The notes under the pieces are model-generated. The model saw nothing but the letters and a program-made list of their open reading frames with translations, made no database searches and had not been told where the DNA came from. Both the position numbers and the translations under genes were made by a program. DNA of 64,000 nt, taken from Prostheceraeus crozeri. Lineage: Eukaryota > Platyhelminthes > Polycladida > Euryleptidae. This document shows, piece by piece, positions 12,427 through 22,663 of this stretch. The DNA lies in the NCBI GenBank assembly GCA_907163375.1, contig CAJQUW010014363.1, forward strand, positions 434,001 through 498,000, written 5' to 3'. Position 1 is the stretch's first letter. The number at the start of each line of letters is the position of its first letter.

Positions 12427-12585
12427 TTACTGATATTCGTCAACATCACTATCATTTTTATTCAGATCATAATATTCATCAGGAATGTCCTCCCCTAAAT
12501 CCAAATTGTCAGCATCACTATCTGCATCTGCTAGCACCCATTGCAATGCTTGATCCACAGACATTCTGTTTCTTGATCTCGCCAT
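12427..12585 (-). pseudogene. piggyBac transposase N-terminal fragment
   Basis: A start at 12585 gives MARSRNRMSVDQALQWVL followed by an acidic stretch (DADSDADNLDLGED...DSDVDEY). This is the usual beginning of piggyBac-family transposases; compare the intact protein at 39104-40795, which begins with basic residues, a QTAL motif and an acidic region. A TTAA at 12954-12957, preceded on the reverse strand side by CCCTTTGACAC, looks like the element's 5' end. The catalytic domain is not found, so this is a truncated relic or a non-autonomous derivative. Confidence 0.6.
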
Positions 12586-12599
12586 CACACAGTGACACA

Positions 12600-12953
12600 G
12601 TGAAAAATGAATTACAGAGCGCGTGCCATGGTAAGTATGCTTCAGAATTATGACGTCATCCTCGACGCGTGATTGGCCCTTGAGTGAACATTCATTCACA
12701 CTTGCCGAGGTATTTAACCCGGCTGTCTGTGAAAAAACAGTATGTTAGCTCTATCTCTTCTCTCGAGATTCTGGACGCACAACGTGCTTTGCCCGCTTGT
12801 TAGGTGGCAGAATTTTCACTCTTTCAACAAAGGGTCACTACAGATAAATCAATTGGCTTTGAATTGCTGAGAAAACGAATAAAAATTGCATACCGTATGC
12901 AATACGGTATACGGAACCTGATGTGGGATAACATACCGTATAGTGTCAAAGGG
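12600..12953 (-). promoter_or_regulatory. Probable 5' terminal region of the piggyBac relic
   Basis: Between the N-terminal fragment and the TTAA at 12954-12957. It contains a palindrome built on ATACCGTATGCAATACGGTAT and repeats of ACCGTAT near the presumed terminus, as subterminal repeats of piggyBac elements often are. The exact extent is inferred. Confidence 0.4.
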
Positions 12954-12957
12954 TTAA

Positions 12958-13553
12958 TAGAGAAGACAAGCCTTCCTAGCCTCGATCACACCTACGCACC
13001 AATGGTCACATCAGAGACAAAAATGAAATACTAGTTTGTTTGAGAACATTACCTCTTACCCAAACGTCAATCTTGTGTGATGGCTCCTCCAAAGCGCATA
13101 TTAAAATCAAAAGTGTACTCATATTTTTTGGAGAAGGATGGGGATTTTCCTGCCTGTTGGAGACTGAAGAAAACTATGTGAGGCACACATCAACAAGATG
13201 GGAGGAACCATCCGCATGCATGCAATTTAAAGCGACATTTGATGAACTTTCATCGAAAATGATAATCGATACAGCAATGATCACTAAAGATAGGTTCAGG
13301 TAAGCCTACAGTGATCTATGATATTATTATTATTATAAATTATTCGCACTTTGATATCATGTTTTGCGCGATGAGAAGTAATACGCGCATGACCTATTTA
13401 CTAACCTAATAAATTGTATGGCTACTTTTTAATTTATAATAATGTTAAATTGCATTTTCGAAGTCAATCAGGCACAAACAAGTTGAAAGCACATGATTAA
13501 AAGAATAACCCAAATGTGTATTGATGCGTGATAACATTGATGCAATATGCATC
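12958..13553. other. No gene recognised
   Basis: Short open frames (for example 13040-13303) lack any recognisable domain. An ATT microsatellite-like run is at 13322-13345. Confidence 0.35.
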
Positions 13554-13555
13554 TA

Positions 13556-14915
13556 CCGGGTGTCCCGAAAGTCGCGTAGAACTATAAAAGGCAGTCATTT
13601 GCTTTAATTCAATCGTATTCACATGCGATTTTTTAAAAAATGTACCTCAGATCGGTGAATTTGATGTAGCATGTTTGTTTTTATACAATCAAGACTTAAT
13701 TGTCATTTTTTTGGCTGTAAGACTTTAACAACTAAAACCATGTTTATCGATAAGTAAAAAATACTGATTGCAAATAACATTTTACTTAGCCAATAACGAA
13801 GCATGCAATCAACAAAAGAAAGAGCAAACGAATTTACAGATGAATGTTCACATAAGACATTGCTCAATTGCTTCTCCTCCACACTCGATCACCGCTTCCA
13901 ATCTCGAGCGCAGACTCAGAACAGATCGTCTCAATTCATCTGAGTCGATGTTCCCAATCACCATCGTTATCCTCTCTTGTAGCTCGTGCAGGTTTCTTGG
14001 AGTGAAGCAGTGGTATGCACGTTCCTTCACACTACCCCAGAAGTACTAGTCCAGCGGTGTTAAATCTGGCGAGTCAGCTGATCACCGGTTTGGATATCCT
14101 CTGGCGATAATCCGATCATCAGGGAATATTCGAGACAGGAAAGATCTTGCAACATTCGAAAAATGTGCAGGTGCTCCGTTTTGTTGGAGGATTGAGCAAT
14201 TCACTTGCCGTCTCCTTCTCATTTGTGGGATGATCGCGAAGCATGTTGGCATAATTTTCTCCGAACGACAACTGGCTGCTCCAAATTGTGGATTTGACTT
14301 TGCGTTTCCAGTTCATCCCTTAGACATTCCTCCCTTTCATCATCGGGACTGGGCCTACCCGATCAAGGCTTATCTGTTACTGATTATGTCTCTGAACCAC
14401 TGAATCAAGCGCGAGATGACAGAAACGCTAAAAGGTCGCGATGATAACCATGAGCTATCTTGTAAGCGCACAGTGACGCTGAAGAGGACTTCTGTTGGTG
14501 AAGAAAACCTCGGCAAATTCAAGCCTAGTTTCGAGATCCACGCCTAGTGATTCTTTAAATGTGCAAGGTCTCTATGACTCGTTGTGTGAATAGAATTCAC
14601 ATCCAGACGATAATTGACCGATCGAAGTACTATGTGCGCACAACAATAGCATGGTGTAAGATTAGTGAATTTCGCCGACTGAACAATTCATAGATATCGA
14701 GTCAATAGTAAACTTTAGAATCATGAAATTATAGTGTTTCTTTCTGTGATATAAATGTCAAAATAGAATACAATGAAGAAATCAAACAGTCAAACAGTGG
14801 CAAATCAAAATCAAATTCCCCGATCTGAGGTACATTTTAAAAAAAATTCGCATGTGAATATGACTGAATTGAAGCACATAAGTTTAAAGTTTTGCGCGAA
14901 TTTTGGGACACCCGG
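13556..14915 (-). mobile_element. mariner-family transposon, inactive
   Basis: Terminal inverted repeats of about 100 bp begin CCGGGTGTCCC (left) and end GGGACACCCGG (right). Each is flanked by TA (13554-13555 and 14916-14917). At 1360 bp the length is typical of mariner. The two repeats also share the inner block TACCTCAGATCGG. One degraded transposase gene lies on the minus strand. Confidence 0.9.
13848..14320 (-). pseudogene. mariner transposase relic
   Basis: On the minus strand the remains read QQNGAPAHFSNVARSFL (second catalytic Asp region, with Asp replaced by Asn here), then SPDLTPLD (third catalytic Asp region) and the C-terminal KERAYHCFTPRNLHELQERI...GGEAIEQCLM. Stops and frame changes interrupt it and the N-terminal DNA-binding half is not recognisable. 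Mariner transposases cut at element ends and insert at TA. Bounded by the terminal repeats at 13556 and 14915. Confidence 0.8.
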
Positions 14916-14917
14916 TA

Positions 14918-15429
14918 TATCCCGCCTCCACAAGAAATCTTTAAGCGGTCAGCAAATTTTAAGTTCCAATATAATTAAAGTTTTTATATCGATAAAAGTT
15001 CTGATATAAACAATTTGACCACTGACTGAGTGCTGATGTTGCGAAATGTGTTGTCTCCGACGAGCAAACTTAATTTGAAGTGATTCACCGAAGTAAGATT
15101 TACTTCTTCACTTGTTAGGGAATTCCAGTGATTTGCAACCGAAAATGAGAACTCTCTCTACTACAAATTTAAATTCACTTCTTTTGAGTTTACATTGATG
15201 ACCACCAACTGACGTCTGGAACAATGAGCTCGTTAAAGTTGTCATCAATTTTCAGTTCATCGAGTTTTCCAAGACCATCGAATGAAAAAAGCATTAGGAC
15301 AAGCAATATGACTGAAAATATGTCTCTATACAATTACACGTACATGTGAGTAATCATAAGAAAGATGCTCATGTGACCGAGAACGTGCGACACGTTCGGC
15401 TACCCACACAAAGTGATCAACAACGAACC
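14918..15429. other. No gene recognised
   Basis: Spacer between the mariner and the Penelope-like fragment. The right part may be the highly decayed upstream body of that fragment. Confidence 0.35.
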
Positions 15430-15810
15430 CTACATCAAGTTCGACGACAGCAGACAAGCGGACCAAACTCAGATATGTCCAACAAGGTGTTCGTCACGCT
15501 CCCTTTTATTTCTGAGCAGCAAACAAGAGAAGCGAGACGAGGACTGAAGGATTGTAAAGTGCAGGACAAGATGTTTGTTTCTTTTAAGTCTCCGACTCTT
15601 TCTTCTATTTCATGCCCCGTCGGGAACATATTTGGGTAAATAAGAATTGTAAATATTTTGAATTTTCTCTTTATTCCAATGACTGCCTCACCATATATTT
15701 TATATATTTCATTCGAAGCAATGCATGTAGCAGCTCGTATGTGGAAGAGACCTCTCGCACCTTACATTCTCGGTTATGTGAGTATCTTTCTTATGATTCC
15801 TCACACGTAT
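15430..15810 (+). pseudogene. Penelope-like element 3' fragment (GIY-YIG nuclease), copy 1
   Basis: The frame contains FVTLPFISEQQTREARRGL and KMFVSFKSPTLSSISCPV, the linker found between reverse transcriptase and endonuclease in Penelope-like elements. A GIY-YIG type end follows: SYVEETSRTLHSRLCEYL (about 15735-15790). The reverse transcriptase core is missing and the frames shift between the linker and the nuclease, so this is a 5'-truncated dead copy. A better preserved fragment lies at 60200-60897. Confidence 0.65.
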
Positions 15811-15949
15811 GCAGGGGAGGGGCAAAAGTCACGCAACATAGGGAGCTTTATGTATCTTATTGGTTAAGACCCATGTATGAATATAAAATCAAAAATTACT
15901 TTAAGAATGACAAATTTCTTGTAGAAACATAATAGAAACATGAAAATAT

Positions 15950-16399
15950 CTCTAAATGTTCGAAATGCTGTCCGCCGAGGTCAAGCAGATTGCTGACACC
16001 GTGAATTTGTTGGATAAGATGGTCACGATCTCTCATCTTTTCGGAGTTAACGAGAGACTTAACACAACTCCAGAAGACGAAGTCCGTGGGATTAAATCAG
16101 GACATCTTGATGCCCACTGCACAGGCCACGACACCCTATCCAACGGTCTTGAAACCTTTCGTCCAGGTATCGACAGCATAGTGTGGCGGGGCGCCGTTTT
16201 GTTGAAACCATTCAGGGTAGCGAGCCCCAAATCATTGCAATTGTGGCATCATGAAGTCGCATAACAGTCATAACAGTCGCATAACTGACTCGAGAATCCG
16301 GATTTCTTTTATTGAATTCTTCTGTAACACTTGCAGAATTGACCAGCCTTCCCTTCCGCAAAGCAGCATCAGCTCCACACGTTCCTCCAAGGAAAGCAT
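15950..16399 (-). pseudogene. mariner/Tc1-type transposase relic with internal deletion
   Basis: On the minus strand the N-terminus starts at 16399 with MLSLEERVELMLLCGREGWS, a typical start of mariner-like DNA-binding domains. After only about 130 bases the frame continues near the catalytic core as WFQQNGAPPHYAVDTW and, with frame changes, FNPTDFVFW. Most of the middle is therefore lost. No terminal repeats were seen. Confidence 0.65.
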
Positions 16400-17892
16400 A
16401 TTGTTAACGATGAACAGCAAAACGACAACTTGAATTCGTAGTAATCTGATTCTTTGAAATGAACGTTCACTAAAAGCATGGAATGACAAATCAATATTCT
16501 AGTGCGATATATACGGACATTTTCTTCCTAAATTTGATTCCTAAATTCCTTTTTAATATGTAGATTGTCACACAACATCAGTAAAACGACAATTCTTGAG
16601 TTGTACCTCCGGTCGTCTTGCAAGTTACAGAGCCTCAGACATGGCAAAATGCAATCTGTTTATGTAGATCCATGTACTTCCGAGTGTCATACACTCAATA
16701 ACGTAATGATCCAGTTTCAGTACATTTGAAAACTCAAAATGAGATTTGTCATTTTTTATGATTGCACTTTTAGGGCAGAATTTTCCATCATCAGGAAGAA
16801 ATACGACATTCCTCATTACCGGTAGCTTGACCGATTTGCTGCTAAAGATGATGAAAAAGTCACAACAACCGATTTTATTGTCGCAGATAAGCAGACGGTC
16901 TCTCCTGATCACAAAAATGATATTCACAGAATTTCTTTTAGGTACAACAGGTTTTGTTTGTTGACTTTGTGAATTACGTAGCAGATGGTAAATGTGAACT
17001 GGACAATTTTAACTTCTATTCGACTTCTTGCTTCTATTGTATTCCGACAAAACGGCTAAAATATCGCCTGCGTGCGGATGCATTTCGATCAGTTTTGGTT
17101 ATTGTAATAGTTTCTAGCACGCCATATCAGCTCGTCAGATCAGCGCTTTAAAACACGCTCTAAAAAAGTATGATAAAAAAAGTCACAAGTGAAAGTCAAA
17201 ATATTCAAAAAAAAGTTTCCTCCTGCCTCGCGTTGACCACCATGGCAATGCGTATTCAAAAATATGTATTCAAAGACTCTACGTATTCAAGTTTTTGTCA
17301 TATCGGATGCGAATGGAATATGAAAATGAAAACATTTTTTAAACTTTTTGTTAAAACTAATAGGATCATTAAATCTTTCAAAAAATTCGGAGATAAATTG
17401 ATAAAACACTGAATAATGCTGCTGAGAGTAGTCAATTATTGCTATAACTTATTGTCATGAAAATAGATAAACAACCCCAATGATGCTGCAAAAGATCGGA
17501 TAGCATGTTTTCCTTTAAAATATATGAGAATCTAAAATGTGAAACTTTTGCATAAAAATGTTATTCAAGGAATCAACGGCAGGTTTCTTTCTTACATATT
17601 ATGGCGACATTGATGCTGAAAGTAAACTGAAACTGCTCCTAATTGAGCACAAAAGCGAAAATCATAAATCCGCATTCCAATAAATCATCAAAATAGGATG
17701 AATGTTTGTAGACAGCGACGATGAATAACACTATCGCTGAAGGTTCATCACACTTTTAATATCAAATATACACTTTGATTTTAAAGCTCCCTTGAAAATA
17801 GAATAACACATGTTGTTGTTGTTGAGCGGTCCATTTGTCAGCGTATGGTGATTTTTTCTCTGACGAGCTAATGAGATAGCAGTACAATGAAA
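16400..17892. other. No gene recognised
   Basis: AT-rich DNA with short chance frames. Nothing matched an element end or RNA gene. Confidence 0.35.
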
Positions 17893-18384
17893 TTAAAGCA
17901 CTTGTAATGGAGTGACGGATGGACCTGGAGGGAGAAACAGCTTCCCGTGCTTTGTGCTACCCATAAATTTGACATCATGTACTTCCTTTCTCATGTACTC
18001 CACTCCGGCAGAATCTCGGAACATCTTTGCACGGGTACTGCTGTTGTATACCATCGCAACAACCTTATTTTTTACTCGGCCACGGAACTGATAAATAAAA
18101 GTGATGGTTCTGCCAGGGAAAACTGGTTGTAAGAATCTTCTAACATTTTCAAAACTGTACCAATCAGTATTATGTGATGTATTGCAATGAAACTGTCCCA
18201 TTGGTTGATCGTCCTGCCAGAAACATTCAGGGTGATTGTCACAACCGCTGTTGGGGTCAGGCACGTATGTGAACATGTTTGCTTTAAACGTTATGAGCAA
18301 CTCGACTGGTCTCGTATAATAGATCCAGCATTGCGCACAATGAAACATCATGTTAAGGAAAACTATCACTCCGCTGATGCTCAT
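17893..18384 (-). CDS. Hypothetical secreted protein or exon
   Basis: An open frame of 163 codons starts at 18384 and ends at 17893. The first 24 residues (MSISGVIVFLNMMFHCAQCW...) look like a signal peptide or signal anchor. The rest has a few cysteines, two N-glycosylation-like sites (NTS, NSS) and a Pro-rich end (LFLPPGPSVTP). No domain is recognised. Composition is more protein-like than neighbouring frames, so it may be a small host gene or the first exon of one. No TATA box or poly(A) signal confirms this. Confidence 0.3.
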   Translation of the reverse strand: MSISGVIVFLNMMFHCAQCWIYYTRPVELLITFKANMFTYVPDPNSGCDNHPECFWQDDQPMGQFHCNTSHNTDWYSFENVRRFLQPVFPGRTITFIYQFRGRVKNKVVAMVYNSSTRAKMFRDSAGVEYMRKEVHDVKFMGSTKHGKLFLPPGPSVTPLQVL

Positions 18385-18603
18385 GATGCGAGAATATTTA
18401 ACTTGTGATCAATTGAAAGTGATAAAGGAGAGATCTTCACGAGTATTGTATGAAATCTGAATTTGTTCAACACATGCGAAGTCACTCGAGACGTAGTGAT
18501 TTCTCCTGGACTAGGCTATTATGTTAATTTCAGTATGGTCAAATCAGCACATAAAACGGAAGTCAATTTCTACATGATATCTATATTTGACATTGCAATA
18601 TAG

Positions 18604-18710
18604 GAATAGTATCCACTTTTAGAGGACATAAATGCATAGATTCCGAGGACACGTTAGTGTCCGAGGAATTTTGCATTTATGTCCGATAAAAGTGGATATA
18701 ATTGGTATTC
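18604..18710. repeat. Hairpin repeat (small palindromic MITE-like)
   Basis: Near-perfect inverted repeat. The outer arms contain ATCCACTTTTA...GGACATAAATGCA and the reverse TGCATTTATGTCC...TAAAAGTGGAT, with an inner CGAGGACAC/GTGTCCGAGG palindrome. The motif GGACATAAATGC resembles GGACAATAATGC in the hairpin at 45775-45824, suggesting one family. Confidence 0.7.
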
Positions 18711-19059
18711 TAACCCAAAAAAGATGAAATCTATATCAATGCTTTCTATCAATGCTTCATAAATTACTCATACTCATACTCATAGTACATAACTCCTAGA
18801 TATGTGTACATTATTTTTCTAAATCTTAGTTTGCGCCTAGACATCCATAAAGGGATCCTTGACATCCATGTTTATTTAATAAGAAGTCCATGGGTCATTT
18901 CATAGTCTTTGAATGATAGCCTCAAGAAGTCTATGACTACAGTTCCTAGATCTCCTTCACTAGCATAATCTGACAATATTACAAAGGTTGACTACCTTCA
19001 AAATTCAAAAAATCCATGGATGATAGTTTTGTAAACCGTAGCTTGATCACTTTTCTCGA

Positions 19060-19065
19060 ATCACT
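19060..19065. repeat. Polinton target-site duplication, left
   Basis: ATCACT directly before the terminal AGTAGTAAG. The identical hexamer follows the right terminus at 44134-44139. Six bases is the duplication length known for Polintons. Confidence 0.9.
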
Positions 19066-19545
19066 AGTAGTAAGTAAAACTTCACTTCTGGACCGCGCAA
19101 GATGGCCGCCGTCGCTGACGTCCCCCCCTCTGGAACGGCAGAGTGTCGTGGTCGGCCGCCGTGGTGCTTTGATTCTGACGCCCCCCCCCTCTGGAACGAC
19201 AGAGTGTCGTGGTGTGCCGGCCAAGTGAGTCCGCAAGGTTCGCTGACGTACCCCCCCTCTGGCCGGCCGTCGTATAGCGCGCGGTGATGTGCTGTCCAGG
19301 TTGGCGTGGTGTGCCGGCCAGGTTGGGAGGGTGGACTGTCGTAGCTCACCTGAAAAAATCCTAAGTGTCAGAGTGACTTTGTATGGACAAAATTTTGAAA
19401 ATTTTCCAAAGTGTGTCATTTCGACCTGGGACCTTCACCAAAACATTTTTCATCAAATTTCACTGACCCCCCCCCTCGGGAGAGCTAGCTTCGATCTTGG
19501 CTTCTAGTGGACGGATTTTGTCGTGCAATAGCTCATTTGAAAGCT
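19066..19545 (+). repeat. Polinton left terminal inverted repeat
   Basis: Matches the reverse complement of 43722-44133. The first 210 bases are GC-rich, with three units of CTGACGT/CTGACGC followed by a C7-C9 tract and CTCTGG (about 19116, 19177, 19242). The inner part has AATCCTAAGTGTCAGAGTG and the block TTCGACCTGGGACCTTCACC. It is slightly longer than the right repeat because of an extra C-tract unit. Confidence 0.85.
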
Positions 19546-19742
19546 AAGAGTGAGACAAAGTCACTGAAAGAAACGGCTTGTCCATATCTGCCTTACGTTT
19601 AGATGTGAGACGCCATTTAAGATTTTGGGAGATTGACGAAAAACGACAGAGTTAGAATTTCCCAAGAAACAGCTCCAGTGGGCGAATGAAGGCTGGGATT
19701 GGTAAACGGAGGCCAGATTTGGAATCAGCTTGATGTTATTGT

Positions 19743-19790
19743 CCAATGAGGATCATCATCCAATGAGAATCAAGCATTTCTATATAAATA
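19743..19790 (+). promoter_or_regulatory. Polinton left-arm promoter (two CCAAT boxes, TATA box)
   Basis: CCAAT occurs at 19743 and 19761, and TATATAAATA at 19781-19790, followed about 25-30 bases later by a plausible initiation region. It lies about 100 bases ahead of the first gene of the rightward block. Confidence 0.75.
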
Positions 19791-19888
19791 GCGAGCCTTC
19801 GACAGTGAGAATCATTCCATCATTGAATCACACGAGTGACGGACGCACATTTCCTCTCTCTAGTTCCCTATTCTATTATCCAACTAAA

Positions 19889-20663
19889 ATGGTAAGTCGC
19901 TACTTTCCTCCCTCTCCTCCCTTGAACGTAAACTTAATACAATCTTTTCCATTTTCAGGCATCTACTCCATCTGCTGCACTAGTAGGACAAAATGGCGGT
20001 CAAACGTTACAAGGTTCGCTACGGTCAGATCATCTACAACTGAGGCCAGTGGAAGAAACAACCAAGTTACATAATCCTACACCTCTACAGCGTAAATTTA
20101 AACAAGTCTTGCGTTATGACGATCATGGCGTAGTACTCCAAACGGGAATGCTCCCTTCCACAGATGTCAAGATAATGCACAATCAGTATGGGGACTACAT
20201 ACTGATCCCCGTGAGTCCGTACATTCGCCACCAACTTGATATTATTGAGGAGTACGTGACATTAAATATGGACATTCCTACTCCTCTTGCTCAAGAGTGG
20301 AAGGCGAGAGATGACAAGGATACTCCCTATAGAAAGATTTGGGATGGTAATCAAATTTGCCTACCGGTATCACATTGGTGCACTTATTATAAGAAGGAGG
20401 GAGATCATTCAACACCCATCACATGCGACGAGCTCGGAGAAGGTACTTGGGATATCCTTTTCAAAGTGAATGGGCTATATTATAGTCGGCATAAGGATAA
20501 TAAAATAGCCTCTCTCTCCATGCATATGGAATCCATCCTATATATTCCAAAACCACCCAACGTGGACGACATAATTGATCAAATCCTTAACAGCAGTGGT
20601 ACGAAGCGCAAGTCGGAGAAGAATGCTGCATCAAAACGCAAATCAAAGAAGGAGAATTACTAG
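19889..20663 (+). CDS. Polinton protein of unknown function, basic tail (probable short intron)
   Basis: An open frame from 19959 to 20663 encodes about 234 residues. It has no ATG near its start, but an ATG at 19889-19891 is directly followed by GTAAGT and the open frame is preceded by a pyrimidine-rich tract and CAG. A 67-bp intron (19892-19958) is the simple reading, with the TATA box upstream agreeing. The protein has a central hydrophilic domain (YGDYILIPVSPYIRHQL, DILFKVNGLYYSR) and ends in a Lys/Arg-rich, nuclear-signal-like tail (TKRKSEKNAASKRKSKKE). The central part might be an OB-fold single-stranded DNA-binding domain, but that is a guess. First gene of the left-arm block. Confidence 0.6.
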
Positions 20664-20697
20664 TCCATTCCTAACTCTACCCTATGACAATTCGCTT

Positions 20698-20823
20698 ATG
20701 TGCTTTGAGTGTCGTAGACGTGGTCTTATTAGATACATTTTACTTCTTCGTTGCCATCATATCATTTGTGTATTTTGTCGTGAAAAGCATCGATGTAATT
20801 CTTCATTTTGTAATATGTTATAG
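20698..20823 (+). CDS. Small RING-like zinc-finger protein
   Basis: A 41-codon frame from ATG 20698 has CFEC, then CHHIICVFC and HRCNSSFC, the Cys/His pattern of a RING or RING-like finger (CxxC...CxH...CxxC...C...C). It begins 35 bases after the first gene. The frame is open further upstream, overlapping that gene in another frame, so the true start is uncertain. RING proteins usually act as ubiquitin ligases. A second Cys-rich RING-like protein lies at 21901-22230 in the same element. Confidence 0.5.
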   Translation: MCFECRRRGLIRYILLLRCHHIICVFCREKHRCNSSFCNML

Positions 20824-20869
20824 AACGTTTCCTTAGATGTGTAAATTTCCGTTTTAGGCTTCTATCATC

Positions 20870-21406
20870 ATTTTTATGGATTGTGAGGGTGAACCTGTAC
20901 AGGAGCTCAGTGCTATTGCCATGAACAATTGGACATATCAGATTGTCAGTGTCTATCATCAACACGACAACTGCAATCCCAATGTTGATCAATGGGCGAG
21001 AAAACACATTCATGGACTTAATCTGAAATATTTGCAAGACTATGGCTTTTCTTGTGAGAGTGCTCTTCTTATTGACTTTAAACGATGGTTAGCTGCTTTC
21101 AATGTTATACGCATCTTTTGTAATAATCCTGGTTAGGAGAGGAAAGTATTTCCCAATCTAATCATTGATGATATTTTGCTCCCACCTTGGGATAGTAGAG
21201 TGAATCAACATTATCATGAAGTCACGATACGTTTTAAGGATTTGTGTGTTCTTATTTTGTCTGTTCGTTGTAGTAGCTACGTTCATAACCAATGCTTCTT
21301 TCCTCCTTACCTCAGCACTGCCAAAGTCCTGTATGGTTATCATTGCTCGCTGTATGATAGTTACCAGCTGTATCTATTTTATCTCTTTCAAACCATTGAT
21401 TTATAA
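20870..21406 (+). pseudogene. Polinton gene remnant: DEDDh-type exonuclease-like
   Basis: Near 20875 the sequence FMDCEGEPVQELSAI fits the DxE first motif of DEDDh 3'-5' exonucleases, and near 21345-21390 HCSLYDSYQLYLFYL fits the HxAxxD third motif. Between them are protein-like stretches. The gene is broken (about one or two breaks). If correct, the Polinton carried an exonuclease besides the one built into its polymerase. The match is by motif only. Confidence 0.4.
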
Positions 21407-21493
21407 TGCATGCTTGTTACTATTATTCAATAAATGTTACTATGAGAAGAGTTGTTGTTTTCATGCAATGGATGGGTTAGATAAAGGGCGATC

Positions 21494-21904
21494 ATGTCTT
21501 TCTCAAACGACTGCGGAACATTACATTTTCATAGGCAAAGTTTAAAAGGAGCTGTTCAAGATTATGTGATAAATTTTCATAAAGATGAGACCGACATCGA
21601 AGCAGTGGTCGATGATGCTAGCACTCTATTTCTAGACTTAATGAATACATTCTCTGATAGCATTGTCATGGCGCGATTAGTTGCGAAAATTAAGTTTAGT
21701 CATTTTGGAAAGGAAGAGGTGGAAATTCGCTCTTTCCATTTTGCTTCTTATTCAATGGAAGTGGTAGATCACCCCGAAGAATTTTTTAAAAGACATATGA
21801 TAAACATTGCTGAACGTCTTAACGCATTTAACCATCATAGTAGCAGTCTAGTGATTGAAGCGATTTCAGATATTCACATTCAACTTTCCATAAAGAAAAA
21901 TTGA
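21494..21904 (+). CDS. Polinton protein of unknown function (beta-rich module)
   Basis: 136 codons. The middle and end (RLVAKIKFSHFGKEEVEIRSFHFAS, then FFKRHMINIAERLNAFNHHSSSLVIEAISDIHIQLS) resemble a module often seen at the start of polymerase proteins of large mobile elements: a strand-rich half, an amphipathic helix, a short Gly/Ser turn and a final I-x-I-x-I strand. The zinc-finger protein region ahead of this element's polymerase (35107-35733) has a related half. Its stop overlaps the start region of the next gene, as is usual in compact viral layouts. Function unknown. Confidence 0.55.
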   Translation: MSFSNDCGTLHFHRQSLKGAVQDYVINFHKDETDIEAVVDDASTLFLDLMNTFSDSIVMARLVAKIKFSHFGKEEVEIRSFHFASYSMEVVDHPEEFFKRHMINIAERLNAFNHHSSSLVIEAISDIHIQLSIKKN

Positions 21905-22230
21905 AAATGCAGTGGTACTTGATTGTGGCACAACTGGTTTTCGAGCTATGTCTGCTCACTCTCGAAGTATATTCCTTCTGTACATGCGTCTATTATTTAG
22001 AAAAGGCTAGCAAATTCATATCTTCAAAAAGACTTGCTATAGACATCAGTAACGGTGAAACTATGTGTGGTGATGTATGTAAGCGAAAGGATGGAAATGA
22101 AAAGCGCATCTTCAAGAGATGTAATCACGCTTTTTGTCAACGCTGTTTCATACGTAATTGCATTCAACTTTGCAAATGTAACCACTGTGATATTGCTTAT
22201 TTCGAGTGTCACTTATGTCGCAATAATTAG
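21901..22230 (+). CDS. Membrane-anchored Cys-rich (RING-like) protein
   Basis: 109 codons. Residues 4-32 form a hydrophobic segment (WYLIVAQLVFELCLLTL...), probably a membrane anchor. Residues 56-107 are Cys/His-rich: CGDVC, then CNHAFCQRCFIRNC and CKCNHC...CHLC, consistent with a RING-type zinc fold. It overlaps the upstream gene by 4 bases. A membrane RING protein could act as a ubiquitin ligase on host membrane proteins; that is inference from architecture only. Confidence 0.55.
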   Translation: MKMQWYLIVAQLVFELCLLTLEVYSFCTCVYYLEKASKFISSKRLAIDISNGETMCGDVCKRKDGNEKRIFKRCNHAFCQRCFIRNCIQLCKCNHCDIAYFECHLCRNN

Positions 22231-22281
22231 TACCTATGCAAATGTGGTAAAGATAGGTTTTAGCAAAGGCTAACACGGAAA

Positions 22282-22632
22282 ATGGCGAAACGTAAAAGTC
22301 AAAAGTCTTCAAAGTTTTCTTCAGCCATTCAAGCTCTCCGACGAATGAAAGCAAATCAGCGATACAATGCTATACGACATGCCAACGATAAATTCATTCG
22401 TGAAATTATTTCTCATGTCAGAAAGTTGAGGACGAAGAAATTAGCGCCAAAACAACGAAAGTTACTTAAGCGATATGCCACAAAATTGCGTTTCATCTCC
22501 AATCCTAAAGTCACCCTTCAAAGAAAGAGGAAAACTCTAACACAAAAGGGCGGTTTCCTTTCAGCAATACTACCGATGCTAGCTCCTGCCGTGGGCAACC
22601 TATTGGGTAATATCTTTGGCTCTAGACGTTAA
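22282..22632 (+). CDS. Basic Polinton protein with hydrophobic tail (minor virion candidate)
   Basis: 116 codons, very rich in Lys/Arg (MAKRKSQKSSKF..., RTKKLAPKQRKLLKRY). The end is hydrophobic and Gly-rich: TQKGGFLSAILPMLAPAVGN. The same architecture, a basic body with a QKGGFL-type tail, is common directly ahead of the ATPase in animal Polintons and recalls small core or membrane-active proteins of adenoviruses. The frame is intact and ends just ahead of the ATPase start. Confidence 0.6.
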   Translation: MAKRKSQKSSKFSSAIQALRRMKANQRYNAIRHANDKFIREIISHVRKLRTKKLAPKQRKLLKRYATKLRFISNPKVTLQRKRKTLTQKGGFLSAILPMLAPAVGNLLGNIFGSRR

Positions 22633-22663
22633 TTATGCAAATGTTGAATCTCAAAGTATTATA

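Noticed and set aside
19016-19419. Pro/Arg-rich frames on both strands
   Set aside because: They fall in the GC-rich terminal repeat of the Polinton and change with the repeat units; not coding.
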